A program made the position numbers and the translations under genes. A model generated the notes under the pieces. That model was not told where the DNA came from, did not search any database, and worked only from the letters and a program-made list of their open reading frames with translations. A stretch of DNA of 64,000 nt, taken from Chryseobacterium gleum (GTDB lineage: Bacteria; Bacteroidota; Bacteroidia; Flavobacteriales_F; PHOS-HE28). Where the stretch lies: positions 1 through 64,000 of the forward strand of contig CAMCAZ010000004.1 of the NCBI GenBank assembly GCA_945872795.1, written 5' to 3'. This document shows positions 15,879 to 24,656 of this stretch, in pieces. The number at the start of each line of letters is the position of its first letter. Positions within the stretch are counted from its first letter, which is position 1.

Positions 15879-18398
15879 TCACAGCTCGCCAAGATCTATG
15901 CCGATCGTGAAGTGGAACTGGCTCTTGGCCATGCGGGGCAGGTTGGGCACGTTATCCAAGCGCCAGCCGTAGTCCAGGCCCATGGGGCCGAACATGGGCA
16001 GGAACAGGCGCAGACCGAAACCCGCCGAGCGGTAGAGCTTGAAGGGATCGAAGTTCTCGATGGAGTTCCAGGTGTTGCCAGCCTCGATGAAGCCCAAGGT
16101 GTAGATCGTGGCCGAAGGGTTCAGCGAGACCGGGAAACGCAGTTCGGCCGTGTACTTGGAGACCACGAAGTTGCCCGTGGGGGGTGAGAGGGAGAAGTCA
16201 TCGTAGCCCCGCAGTCCCACGATCTCGCGACCGTCCAGCTGGAAGCCGGTGAGAGCGGCGCCGCCGAGGTAGAAGCGCTCGAAGGGCGAGTTGCCCACCG
16301 CATTGTTGTAGCGGCCCAGGTAACCGAAGCCCGCGCGCGTCATGAGCACCAGGTTGTGGCCCGTCTTGCTGCCGGTGAGCTTGTTGAACCACTGCATCGT
16401 CAGTTTCGTCTTGTAGAACTCCGCCCATTCATAGCGGTCCTGCGGGAGCAGGTTCTCGTAGTCACGCTGCGGGTTCATCAGCGACCAGGGCGGCGTGGCC
16501 TTCATCGAAAGAGTGACGTCCGATCCACTGCGGGCGAAGAAGGGCTGGTCGATCGAATTGCGTGAGAGCCTCACCTCGTAGGTCAAAACATTGCTGCTGC
16601 CGTTGGTGAACGCGAAGATCACGGCGCCGCTGCTGTAATTGTCCAGGTTGTACAACTGGTACCCCAGCGTCTGCCGCAGGATGAAGTAGTCATCCGGCCA
16701 GGTGAGGCGCTTGCCCAGGCCCACGCTGGCCCCGGTGATGAGCAGGGACTGGCGCAGGGGGTTCTCGATCTTGCCGATGCTGCTGTTGATGTACTTGTTC
16801 TCGCCGTTGGTCTGCACCGAATGGTAGACCGAGAAGCTCAGCGCGTTCGGCTTTCGCCCGCCCAGCCAGGGCTCCACGAAGCTCATGCTGTAGCTCTGAA
16901 AGAACACGCCGTTGGTCTGTGCGCGCAGGTTCAGTGTCTGGCCATCGCCACTGGGCAGGGGCTGCCAGGCACTTTTGTCGAAGGTGCGGCGCAGGGAGAA
17001 GTTGGTGAACGACAGACCCACGGACAGTACCAGTCGGCCTGCCCCCCAACCACCGCTCAGTTCCAGGCGGTCACTGGGTTTCTCCTCCACGGTATACTCC
17101 AGGTCCACCGTGCCCGTGCGCGGGTCCTGCACCGGGTTCACGCCCAGGGATTCGGGGTTGAAATATCCCAGGTTGGACAATTCACGCTGGGTGCGGATCA
17201 CATCGCTGCGGTTGAACAGCTGCCCGGGCTTGGTGCGGATCTCCCGGCGCACCACGCGTTCGTTGGTCTTGGTGTTGCCCTTGATGATCACATTGCGCAC
17301 GCGGTACTGCTTGCCTTCGCGCATGCGGATGTCCAGATCGATGCTGTCCCCCTCCACCAGCAGTTCCACGGGGTCGGCATAGAAGCTCAGGTACCCATCG
17401 TCCATGTACAGCGAACTGACGTCGCGTCCGCTCTGGTTCATGTAAAGGCGGCTCTCCAGTACGGATTTGTTGTAGACGTCGCCCTTGCGGATGTTCAGGA
17501 TGCTGCGAAGCACCTCATCGCTGTGCTTGCTGTTGCCGGTGAACATCACGTTGCGGAAGTGGAACTGCGGTCCCTCCTCCACATCGAGTTCCACCTGCAC
17601 CCGGTCCTCGCTCACGAAGTACATCGTGTCGCGGGTGATGGAGGCGTTCCGGTAGCCCTCGTTGTTGTACACGTCCAGCAAGCGGTTCTTGTCGTTCGCG
17701 AATTCCTTGGAATCGTATTTGCTGCTGCTGAAGATGTTCCACCACACCTTCCGTTTGGTCTTCTTCAGCGCGCCACGCAGCCGCTGGTCGCTGAGGGCCT
17801 CGTTGCCGTTGAACAGCACGTCCTGTATCTTGAACTTGTTCCCTTTCTGCACATCGATCACCAGCAGGACGCTGTTGGAGCGCAGGGTATCGGGCCGTTC
17901 CACGATGACGGCCTTCGCCTTCAGGTATCCCTTCTCGCTGAAGTAGCGCTGCACCCGGTAGCGGGTGTTGGCCAGCAGGGCCTCGCTGACCTGCTGGCCG
18001 GCGATCAGTTCCACTTCCTCGCGCAGCTTGTCGCTCTCGCTGCGGCTCACACCATTGAACTTGAAGCGGCTCAAACGCGGTTTCTCCTCCACCTGGATGT
18101 GCAGGAAGATGGTGCGTCCCCGCACCTCCGCCGCTTCGATGCGCACATCGCTGAAGAGCTTCTGGTCCCACAGGTTACGGATGGCCCGCGAGATGCGCTC
18201 GCCGGGCACGGTGATCTTGTCGCCCACCTGCAGGCCGGTGAAGAGCTTCACGGCGTTGGGGTCGGTGGCGAGCGTTCCGCTCACGGTGATCCCGCCGATC
18301 TCATATTCCTCCGGATAACCATAGTCCATGGCCGGGCCGGTCTGCGCGATGGCCAGCGCGAGCTGCAGGAGCAACAACAAGGAGAGGAGGGCGCGCAT
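15879..18398 (-). CDS. bamA: Outer membrane protein assembly factor BamA
   Basis: The 839-residue protein has a signal peptide (MRALLSLLLLLQLALAIAQ), five POTRA domains from about residue 30 to 450 (for example ITVSGTLATDPNAV, KFNGVSRSESDKL, VLFNGNEALSDQRL, VMFTGNSKHSDEVL, VIIKGNTKTNERVV), and an Omp85 beta barrel ending FTIGIDLGEL. In the barrel, GLRGYDDF is the VRGF/Y-type loop-6 motif. It folds and inserts outer-membrane proteins. Its place between uppS and two skp-like genes is the usual Bacteroidota arrangement. Length fits the family. Confidence 0.97.
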   Translation of the reverse strand: MRALLSLLLLLQLALAIAQTGPAMDYGYPEEYEIGGITVSGTLATDPNAVKLFTGLQVGDKITVPGERISRAIRNLWDQKLFSDVRIEAAEVRGRTIFLHIQVEEKPRLSRFKFNGVSRSESDKLREEVELIAGQQVSEALLANTRYRVQRYFSEKGYLKAKAVIVERPDTLRSNSVLLVIDVQKGNKFKIQDVLFNGNEALSDQRLRGALKKTKRKVWWNIFSSSKYDSKEFANDKNRLLDVYNNEGYRNASITRDTMYFVSEDRVQVELDVEEGPQFHFRNVMFTGNSKHSDEVLRSILNIRKGDVYNKSVLESRLYMNQSGRDVSSLYMDDGYLSFYADPVELLVEGDSIDLDIRMREGKQYRVRNVIIKGNTKTNERVVRREIRTKPGQLFNRSDVIRTQRELSNLGYFNPESLGVNPVQDPRTGTVDLEYTVEEKPSDRLELSGGWGAGRLVLSVGLSFTNFSLRRTFDKSAWQPLPSGDGQTLNLRAQTNGVFFQSYSMSFVEPWLGGRKPNALSFSVYHSVQTNGENKYINSSIGKIENPLRQSLLITGASVGLGKRLTWPDDYFILRQTLGYQLYNLDNYSSGAVIFAFTNGSSNVLTYEVRLSRNSIDQPFFARSGSDVTLSMKATPPWSLMNPQRDYENLLPQDRYEWAEFYKTKLTMQWFNKLTGSKTGHNLVLMTRAGFGYLGRYNNAVGNSPFERFYLGGAALTGFQLDGREIVGLRGYDDFSLSPPTGNFVVSKYTAELRFPVSLNPSATIYTLGFIEAGNTWNSIENFDPFKLYRSAGFGLRLFLPMFGPMGLDYGWRLDNVPNLPRMAKSQFHFTIGIDLGEL

Positions 18399-18404
18399 CG
18401 AGGA

Positions 18405-19175
18405 CTATCCGGGGGTGACCTGTTCACTGATGAGACCGAAGCGGCGCTCGCGGTTCTGGAAATCGAGCACCGCCTGGAACAGGTGCGCCTTGCGGAAGTC
18501 GGGCCAAAGCAACGGCGTGAACCAGAGCTCGGCGTAGGCGATCTGCCACAAGAGGAAATTGCTGATGCGCTGCTCACCGCTGGTGCGGATCAGCAGCTCG
18601 GGGTCGGGCATGGTCGCCGTGCACAGTTGGGCCGCCAGCTGCTCTTCGTTGATGGACGCCGGGTCAAGCCCCTGCTCCTTGACGGCGATGGCCAGCTTGC
18701 GGGCTGCGTTCACCAGTTCCCAACGGGCGCTGTAGCTCAGTGCCAGGGTGAGGGTGATGCGCGAGTTGCCTGCCGTGCGCGCCATTCCTTCCTGCAGCGT
18801 CCGGCGGCAGCCCGGGGGCAGACTGTCCAGGTCGCCGATGGCGTTCAGGCGCACTTCGTTCTGCACCAGCTCGTCCAGTTCCTTCACCACGGTGTTCACC
18901 AGCAGGTCCATCAGGGCGTCCACCTCGCTCTGTGGGCGGTTCCAGTTCTCGGTACTGAAGGCATACAGGGTGAGGTACTCCACACCCAGCTCGGTGGCCC
19001 CCTGCAGGGCTTCCCTCACGGAGTTCACGCCGTTGGCATGGCCCACGATGCGGTGCTCGCCGTGCTGTTTGGCCCAGCGGCCGTTGCCGTCCATGATGAT
19101 TGCGATGTGCCGGGGCACGCGCTGATCATCGATACGGCTCCGGAGCTCGTCCGTGTTATGAGGGGTCTGGTCCAA
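18405..19175 (-). CDS. uppS: Isoprenyl (undecaprenyl diphosphate) synthase
   Basis: The 256-residue cis-prenyltransferase has HIAIIMDGNGRWA with the catalytic Asp29, the LTLYAFSTENWNRP motif, and PDPELLIRTSGEQRISNFLLWQ near the C-terminus. It condenses farnesyl diphosphate with isopentenyl diphosphate to make undecaprenyl diphosphate, the lipid carrier for peptidoglycan and other surface glycans. It ends 6 bases before the bamA start, so the two are co-transcribed. Confidence 0.96.
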   Translation of the reverse strand: MDQTPHNTDELRSRIDDQRVPRHIAIIMDGNGRWAKQHGEHRIVGHANGVNSVREALQGATELGVEYLTLYAFSTENWNRPQSEVDALMDLLVNTVVKELDELVQNEVRLNAIGDLDSLPPGCRRTLQEGMARTAGNSRITLTLALSYSARWELVNAARKLAIAVKEQGLDPASINEEQLAAQLCTATMPDPELLIRTSGEQRISNFLLWQIAYAELWFTPLLWPDFRKAHLFQAVLDFQNRERRFGLISEQVTPG

Positions 19176-19205
19176 AGGGGCGCAAAGATCGCAAAGTCCG
19201 GCGGG

Positions 19206-20057
19206 TCAGCGCTTTCGCTTCATCCAATTGTACTGTTCGTCACAATCGGAGAAGCGGCTGATGATATAGGTGATGGTCAGCCCCGAGTAGCTGTACCAGT
19301 CGCGTGTATTGCTGTCGCCGCGCGCACGCAGGGCGTTGGAGAAGCCCGGGATGGCCTGCTCCAGCCCGCTTCGGTCGGCCAGGCTCGCGGCCAGGGGGCC
19401 GTTCTCGAAGGCCAGCAGGTCATTGTCCACGTATACCCCGCTCACGTCGTCGATGTAGTCGGTGTACGTGCGCCGGATGCCCCATTCCGCCTGGATGTCT
19501 ACCCGCCCCAGGTTCACCTTGATGCCCGCACCGACAGGGATGCAGATCTGGTCCAGGTTGTAGGCTTCCTTGCTCCCGGTGGCCGTGGTGCCCTGGCCCT
19601 CCGTGCCCAAGGGTTGCAGGTCGTACCAGGTATCGTCCAGCTGGGCTTTGGGGTTGGTGCGGAAATAGGCCAGCCCGCCGAACACGAAGGGTGTCCAGTT
19701 CTTGCCGTCCTTCCCCTTTTTGCGGTACTTGAAGAAGTTGATCTCCAGCAGCATGGACACCTCGATGACCTTGGTGGTGAAATGCAGGTTCCGGGTCAGT
19801 TGCAAGGTGTCCTGGGAATCACTGTCGTAGGCCTGCAGGGTCCCGTACAGTCCTTGGAAACGAAGCGCATAACGGTCGTTGAAGTTGTGGCGGAAGACCA
19901 GCCCGCCAGCCAGTTTGGTATCCCGTGGGTAGTGCTTCGTGGGATTGAGGTCGCCGATGTAGTAGGAAGCCCCGATGGTTCCACCGATCTCGTTGACCTG
20001 CGCGCACAGCAGCAGACCCCAAGGGAGCAGAAGCAGTGTGAAGAGAATGCGCACCAT
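19206..20057 (-). CDS. DUF6089 family outer-membrane protein
   Basis: The 283-residue protein has a signal peptide (ILFTLLLLPWGLLLCAQ) and a beta-barrel-like sequence beginning EIGGTIGASYYIGDLNPTKHY, which is characteristic of DUF6089. It ends with a basic NWMKRKR tail after the final strand. It lies 30 bases upstream of uppS in the conserved envelope block, which suggests a role near outer-membrane biogenesis, but no function is established to my knowledge. Its own promoter was not found. Confidence 0.85.
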   Translation of the reverse strand: MVRILFTLLLLPWGLLLCAQVNEIGGTIGASYYIGDLNPTKHYPRDTKLAGGLVFRHNFNDRYALRFQGLYGTLQAYDSDSQDTLQLTRNLHFTTKVIEVSMLLEINFFKYRKKGKDGKNWTPFVFGGLAYFRTNPKAQLDDTWYDLQPLGTEGQGTTATGSKEAYNLDQICIPVGAGIKVNLGRVDIQAEWGIRRTYTDYIDDVSGVYVDNDLLAFENGPLAASLADRSGLEQAIPGFSNALRARGDSNTRDWYSYSGLTITYIISRFSDCDEQYNWMKRKR

Positions 20058-20206
20058 GGGCTGCCTAACGTTCCGGGACCTGACTTGGTATGCCGATCCC
20101 GCTACGGTGGGCGAAGTTATCGGTCCCGGCCGAGGTGGGGCACCTGCCCTGTTAAGGAAGGTGAAATAGGGCCTGGATGGCCTTTCCCACGGTCCGCCCG
20201 CTCAGC

Positions 20207-23200
20207 TCAGGGCAATTGTGCCGCCCGTTGCGCGGTGGGCAGCAGGCCACCGATGGTGACCAGCACCTTGTCCCGGTCATTCCCGGCGCCGCCATATTTC
20301 ACCCACCCGTCCAGGTCCACATCCGTTTGCAGGTAGCCGCTGACCACGCTCGTGGGGATGGTGCCGCCAATGCTCACCAGGATAGGGTCGCGGTCGTTGT
20401 TCGCCCCTGCATAGCGGACCGCACCATCCCGCGCAGTGTCGCCCGCCCACAGCATCATCCGGCCGTCCTGAAAGGCCTGCGCCTCTGTGCCGAATGTGGC
20501 GGTAGGTACCAGGCTGAGGTCAAGGGTCACGGTCCCCGTGTTGAACGCGAGCGGGGAGGCGCTCATCACCCCCAGGTGGTTCCGGTGGCGCAGGGCCACC
20601 TGGTAGGTCGGCCTGTTCACCGTGACCGTCACGGGCGAGACCCCGTCCATACCCACGATGTCCCCATCGCGTTGGATCAGGCCCACGGCGGTATGCAGTA
20701 TCGTGGCAGGTGTGTTCGGGTCGCGCAGCTCGATAAGTACCCAGTCGACCACGGCATTGGGCCCGGAGACCGCGAAAACGCCGGGGTTCCGAGTGCTGCC
20801 GGAGCCTCCGAGCATCGTGAAGCCGGCCGCGGTGTAGGGCTCTGAGGTGGGTAGCAGACCGGCCGTACGAAGCTGGTCCGTCATCAACTGGTCCGTTGAC
20901 CGGTACGGTCCCTGGAGCAGGGCACGCAGGGCGAGGCTCACCACTCGTTCGCAGGCGTATTGCAGAGGCCCATTGGTGGCACTGAAGGCGGGGTCCGCGG
21001 CTTCGGGGAAGAGTGACCCACCATTTATCCCCTGGATGGTGTTGGGGCCCAGGTCCTGGGCCACCTGCTCTCCGGCTTCCTGGTCAAAGCGCCAGTAGCC
21101 CTGCAGGCCCGGGCTGCCCGGGTCTATGCTGTTGGTGTGCGCCGCCAGGATCTGTACGCCGCTCCGGGCCACGTTCCAGATCCGCAGTTCATCCATCCCC
21201 CCGGCATAACGTCCGCTGAAGAAACCCCGGCCCAGGTATTTCACCGTGAGGTTACCGCTGTAGGGGACCGAACTGGCCGCGGCATCCAGCACACCGTTCA
21301 CGTAGATGGAAAGAGCCGAGCCATTACGGACCACCGCATAGTGGTTCCACTGGTTGGCGTTCACGACCACGGACGAGGTGATGCGGGTGCCCGAACGGTA
21401 CAGGCGCAATCGCCCGCCCTCCAGGTCCAATGAGAGGTCCGTGTCGTTGCCCAGGATGGCGTCTGCGGCGGAGAGGCCTGGCAGGGGGCGCTGCCAGAAT
21501 TCAATGGTCCAGTTCCCGCTCAGCGTGAAGGGAGAGAAGCGCACTTCGTCATCCACGCCATCGAAGGACAGGAACTGACCGCAGGATCCACAGGGCCCGT
21601 TGGGTACAAAGGCGGCGTTCACCGACGCGTTGTTGGCCGGCACCACATACCCGTGGATCAAGGGCAGACCATCGCTCCAGGCGTCGAAGGAATAGCCGTT
21701 CCCGGCCTTGCACTGTTGGCCGTTCGCCAGTGCCAATTGCATCTCGTAGCCGATCGCCTGGTCCACCAGGTAGGGGGTGAGCACCGGCAATCCCTCCACC
21801 AACACCTCCAGGCCCGGGGGCGTGCTGGTGATGGTCACGTTCACCTTTTCGGGATAGATCTGCACGCTTGTGCTGGCCTGCAGGCCGTCCTGGTCGGTGA
21901 CGGTGAGGGTTATGGTATAGTAGGTGTTCCCCGTATAGCCGTGCCCCGTGGTGGGGATGATCAGGTCGAACGAGCTTGTGCCCGTGGCACCGGTCTCGGG
22001 GTGGATGTGCTGGTCGTGGTTGAACACCACGCTCCAACTGTAGCTCGCCTCGCTCAGCGCATCGTCGTCCGTCCCGGCGCCTTCGAAGGTGATGACCTCG
22101 CCGCCGCGGAACAGGGAGCCGGTGCCGGGGGAGAGGATCTGGGCCGTGGGCGGGGTCCCAATGTAGATCTCGACCGTCCCGCAATTGATGCTGGAGTTGC
22201 CGTCGGAGACCACCACTTGCGGGAAGAACGTGCCAGGGGTGCTGTAAGTGTGCTGCACCGTGGCACCCGTGCCGTCCGGTGTGCCATCACCGAAGGTCCA
22301 GGTGTAGGTCAACGGATCGTTCTCGGCATCCACGGCCGTGGCGCTGAGCGTGGTGGTGAGCGTGGGGCCGGGTCCATCTGAAGGAGTGGCCTGCACCGTC
22401 CCGCACGTGGGGGATTGGTTCGCGGAATAGAAAATGCGATGCACGGCGCCGGTATAGGTCACCTGCTCGGAGACCAGGTCGATGTAGTACAAGGCACCGT
22501 CAGGCCCCTGGAGCAGCTTCACCGGCGAAAGCGGATAGACCCCTCCGACCTGTGCATCCAGGAAGGGTTGGTCGCCGGTGACCGTTCCGTTCGCATCGAA
22601 GGTGAGGTAGCGGATGGATCCGCGCGCGTAGTCCCCGTAGAGGTAGCGTCCCTGCCAGGCCGCCGGGAACATGCTGCCCGTGTAGGTGAAGCCCGCCGTG
22701 ATCGATGCGCCGGCACCCGCATGCGGGTAGGTGAACACCGGGTCGCTGTACAAGGGGTCCAGGCAGGCACCGCTTGGTGTGCGCCCACCATCGCCGCAGA
22801 ACGGCCAGCCGTAGTTCGCTGCCGGTGCGCCCACATGAAGGTCCTCCCAAGCGATGTTATGGTCATTGCCACCCACCTCGCCGATGAGGAAGGTGCCGGT
22901 GGCCGCATGGTACGATGCCCGGAACGGATTGCGCAGGCCTGATGCGTAGATGGTCTTCAGCACCCCGTTGGCGTTCAAGGGTCCAGGTGTGTTGTCGAAA
23001 TAGGGGTTGTCCGTTGGCGTGGTGCCCGTGCTGCTGAAGCGATGCACCTTGCCGTAGGGGGAGGAGAGGTTCTGGGCCAGTGCGGGCGTAAAATCATCGC
23101 CCACGGCAAGCAGGATGTGGCCATCGTTCGCGAAGGCCATGCCGCCCCCGATGTGGCAGCAACTGTTGAAGGGGGCCGAGGTCTCGAAGATCACGGTCTC

Positions 23201-23626
23201 GCTGGCCAGCAGGGCTGTGTTGCCCGTGTGAATGAAGCGCGAGACCCGGTTCCTGTTCTGCTGCGTGCTGTAGTACACGTACAGGTAATTGTTCGTGGCG
23301 AATCCCGGGTCCACCAGGATCTCCATCAGGCCATGCTCACCGCTGTTGTTCACGTTCTGCAACTGCAGGTAGACCGTGGCCGTTACCGGGCGCTGGTCCA
23401 TGGGCGTGGTGATGTGGATGGTGCCTTGCAGCGTGGTGATAAGCATTCGTCCATCGGGCAGGAAGGCGCCGGAGGAGGGAAGGCCGAATCCTTCGATGAG
23501 CAGCTCATGTTGGAAGGGAGCAGGCTGCGCCTGGGCACGTCCTGCACCGAGGAGGAACGAGCACAACAGCAGCGCCGACCGAACAAGCGGACCGGTACCT
23601 CGGAGGGGTGCAGGGGGGCGGGTCAT
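20207..23626 (-). CDS. Large secreted sugar-dehydrogenase-like/PKD/LamG protein with C-terminal repeat domain
   Basis: From the ATG at 23626 the product is 1139 residues with a signal peptide (SALLLCSFLLGAGRAQAQ). Residues about 35-410 look like a glucose/sorbosone-dehydrogenase-type beta propeller (GFGLPSSGAFLPDGRMLITT, GEHGLMEILVDPGF, YASGLRNPFRASY, NYGWPFCGDGG). Then come PKD-like domains (DPLTYTWTFGDGTPDGTG), a LamG-like sandwich (WTIEFWQRPLPG ... GGMDELRIWNVARSG), and a C-terminus with two similar units (VRYAGANNDRDPILVSIGG; VKYGGAGNDRDKVLVTIGG), each after a DxxxDG-like loop. There is no standard FPNP-type T9SS sorting domain. It interrupts an otherwise conserved gene block. Substrate unknown; PQQ binding is possible but unproven. 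Confidence 0.8.
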   Translation of the reverse strand: MTRPPAPLRGTGPLVRSALLLCSFLLGAGRAQAQPAPFQHELLIEGFGLPSSGAFLPDGRMLITTLQGTIHITTPMDQRPVTATVYLQLQNVNNSGEHGLMEILVDPGFATNNYLYVYYSTQQNRNRVSRFIHTGNTALLASETVIFETSAPFNSCCHIGGGMAFANDGHILLAVGDDFTPALAQNLSSPYGKVHRFSSTGTTPTDNPYFDNTPGPLNANGVLKTIYASGLRNPFRASYHAATGTFLIGEVGGNDHNIAWEDLHVGAPAANYGWPFCGDGGRTPSGACLDPLYSDPVFTYPHAGAGASITAGFTYTGSMFPAAWQGRYLYGDYARGSIRYLTFDANGTVTGDQPFLDAQVGGVYPLSPVKLLQGPDGALYYIDLVSEQVTYTGAVHRIFYSANQSPTCGTVQATPSDGPGPTLTTTLSATAVDAENDPLTYTWTFGDGTPDGTGATVQHTYSTPGTFFPQVVVSDGNSSINCGTVEIYIGTPPTAQILSPGTGSLFRGGEVITFEGAGTDDDALSEASYSWSVVFNHDQHIHPETGATGTSSFDLIIPTTGHGYTGNTYYTITLTVTDQDGLQASTSVQIYPEKVNVTITSTPPGLEVLVEGLPVLTPYLVDQAIGYEMQLALANGQQCKAGNGYSFDAWSDGLPLIHGYVVPANNASVNAAFVPNGPCGSCGQFLSFDGVDDEVRFSPFTLSGNWTIEFWQRPLPGLSAADAILGNDTDLSLDLEGGRLRLYRSGTRITSSVVVNANQWNHYAVVRNGSALSIYVNGVLDAAASSVPYSGNLTVKYLGRGFFSGRYAGGMDELRIWNVARSGVQILAAHTNSIDPGSPGLQGYWRFDQEAGEQVAQDLGPNTIQGINGGSLFPEAADPAFSATNGPLQYACERVVSLALRALLQGPYRSTDQLMTDQLRTAGLLPTSEPYTAAGFTMLGGSGSTRNPGVFAVSGPNAVVDWVLIELRDPNTPATILHTAVGLIQRDGDIVGMDGVSPVTVTVNRPTYQVALRHRNHLGVMSASPLAFNTGTVTLDLSLVPTATFGTEAQAFQDGRMMLWAGDTARDGAVRYAGANNDRDPILVSIGGTIPTSVVSGYLQTDVDLDGWVKYGGAGNDRDKVLVTIGGLLPTAQRAAQLP

Positions 23627-23677
23627 GAAGCGGCACTGCGCGCACTTCCGTTCAAACCAGGAAGTGCCCGCAACGAG

Positions 23678-23685
23678 CAAATTTA
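23678..23685 (-). promoter_or_regulatory. TAnnTTTG -7 box for the sugar-dehydrogenase-like gene
   Basis: The minus strand reads TAAATTTG, 51 bases before the ATG at 23626, in the AT-richer gap after nadK. This suggests the large gene has its own promoter, not read-through from nadK alone. Confidence 0.5.
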
Positions 23686-23765
23686 CCGAATCACGGGTCG
23701 GGGAGAATGACGCTCAGCAATTCACAATACGAAGATCCTTCTGAAACGTTCCTCTTCCGAGCTGC

Positions 23766-24653
23766 TTATCGCAACCCACTGCTCCGTTGATCCAGACCCC
23801 AATGGAGCTTGGTGCGCAGGGTATGCAGGAAGTCCTGGTCCTCCAGCTGCACCATCTTCACGGTGAACGGTGCCCGTCGGATGGTCACCTGGCTGTCACC
23901 CTCCACGGTCACGCTGCGCGAGTCGAGGTTGAGCAGGCACTTGTCGCTGCGGGCCTCCAGTTGCAGGCGGATGGTGAAATGGTCGGGCACCACGAAGGGC
24001 CTGACGTTCAGGTTGTGCGGGGAGATGGGGTTGATGACCAGGGCATCGCTGGTGGGGTAGAGGATCGGTCCGCCGCAGCTCAGGGAGTAGGCCGTGGAGC
24101 CGGTGGGGGTGGCGATGATCAGGCCGTCCGCCCAGTAGGTGTTCAGGTAGTCCGCACCCAGGTGCACGTGCACGGCGATCATACTCGCGCTGTCCCGCTT
24201 GCTGATGCTCACCTCGTTCAGCGCGAAGTTGTGGGCACCCAGTTCGTCGGCATGGTCGATGACCTCCAGCAGCGATCGGTCCTGCAGGGAGTAGCGGCCC
24301 GAACGAAGGTCGGCCAGGGCGCCATCCACATCCTCCAGGCGTACGTTGGAGAGGAAACCCAAGCGGCCCAGGTTGATGCCCAGGATCGGGATGCCGGTAC
24401 GACCCACCAGCGCCACGGTGTCCAGCAGTGTGCCATCGCCCCCCAGGCCGATGAAGAGGTCCAGGTCCTGAGAGCTCAATAATTCAGTTGCCAGGATCGG
24501 GAACTTCATCGCGACGCCCTTGCGGATCAGCCATTCGGCGAGGCCGCTGGTCAGCTGCGGCTCCATCCCCTGACGGACCATGCGCTGGAGGACGTCGAGC
24601 ACCAAGGGGATGTTCTCGTCGGCCATCTCCCGGCCGTTAACGCCCACGCGCAT
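23766..24653 (-). CDS. nadK: NAD kinase
   Basis: The 295-residue protein contains the NAD kinase signature GLGGDGTLLDT (GGDGT at 71-75), then ILGINLGRLGFLSN and the NAD-binding DGLIIATPTGSTAYSLS. It phosphorylates NAD to NADP with ATP in the cytosol. It starts 3 bases after the end of the Omp85-like gene and belongs to the leftward block that begins with the CBS protein. N-terminal MRVGVNGRE is as expected for the family, so the start is secure. Confidence 0.96.
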   Translation of the reverse strand: MRVGVNGREMADENIPLVLDVLQRMVRQGMEPQLTSGLAEWLIRKGVAMKFPILATELLSSQDLDLFIGLGGDGTLLDTVALVGRTGIPILGINLGRLGFLSNVRLEDVDGALADLRSGRYSLQDRSLLEVIDHADELGAHNFALNEVSISKRDSASMIAVHVHLGADYLNTYWADGLIIATPTGSTAYSLSCGGPILYPTSDALVINPISPHNLNVRPFVVPDHFTIRLQLEARSDKCLLNLDSRSVTVEGDSQVTIRRAPFTVKMVQLEDQDFLHTLRTKLHWGLDQRSSGLR

Positions 24654-24656
24654 GCT

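Noticed and set aside
16821-20336. Very long open frame (over 1100 codons) on the plus strand opposite bamA, uppS and the DUF6089 gene
   Set aside because: GC-rich third positions leave the complementary frame free of stops. The translation is His/Val/Gln/Gly-rich without domains, while the minus strand encodes three clear proteins.
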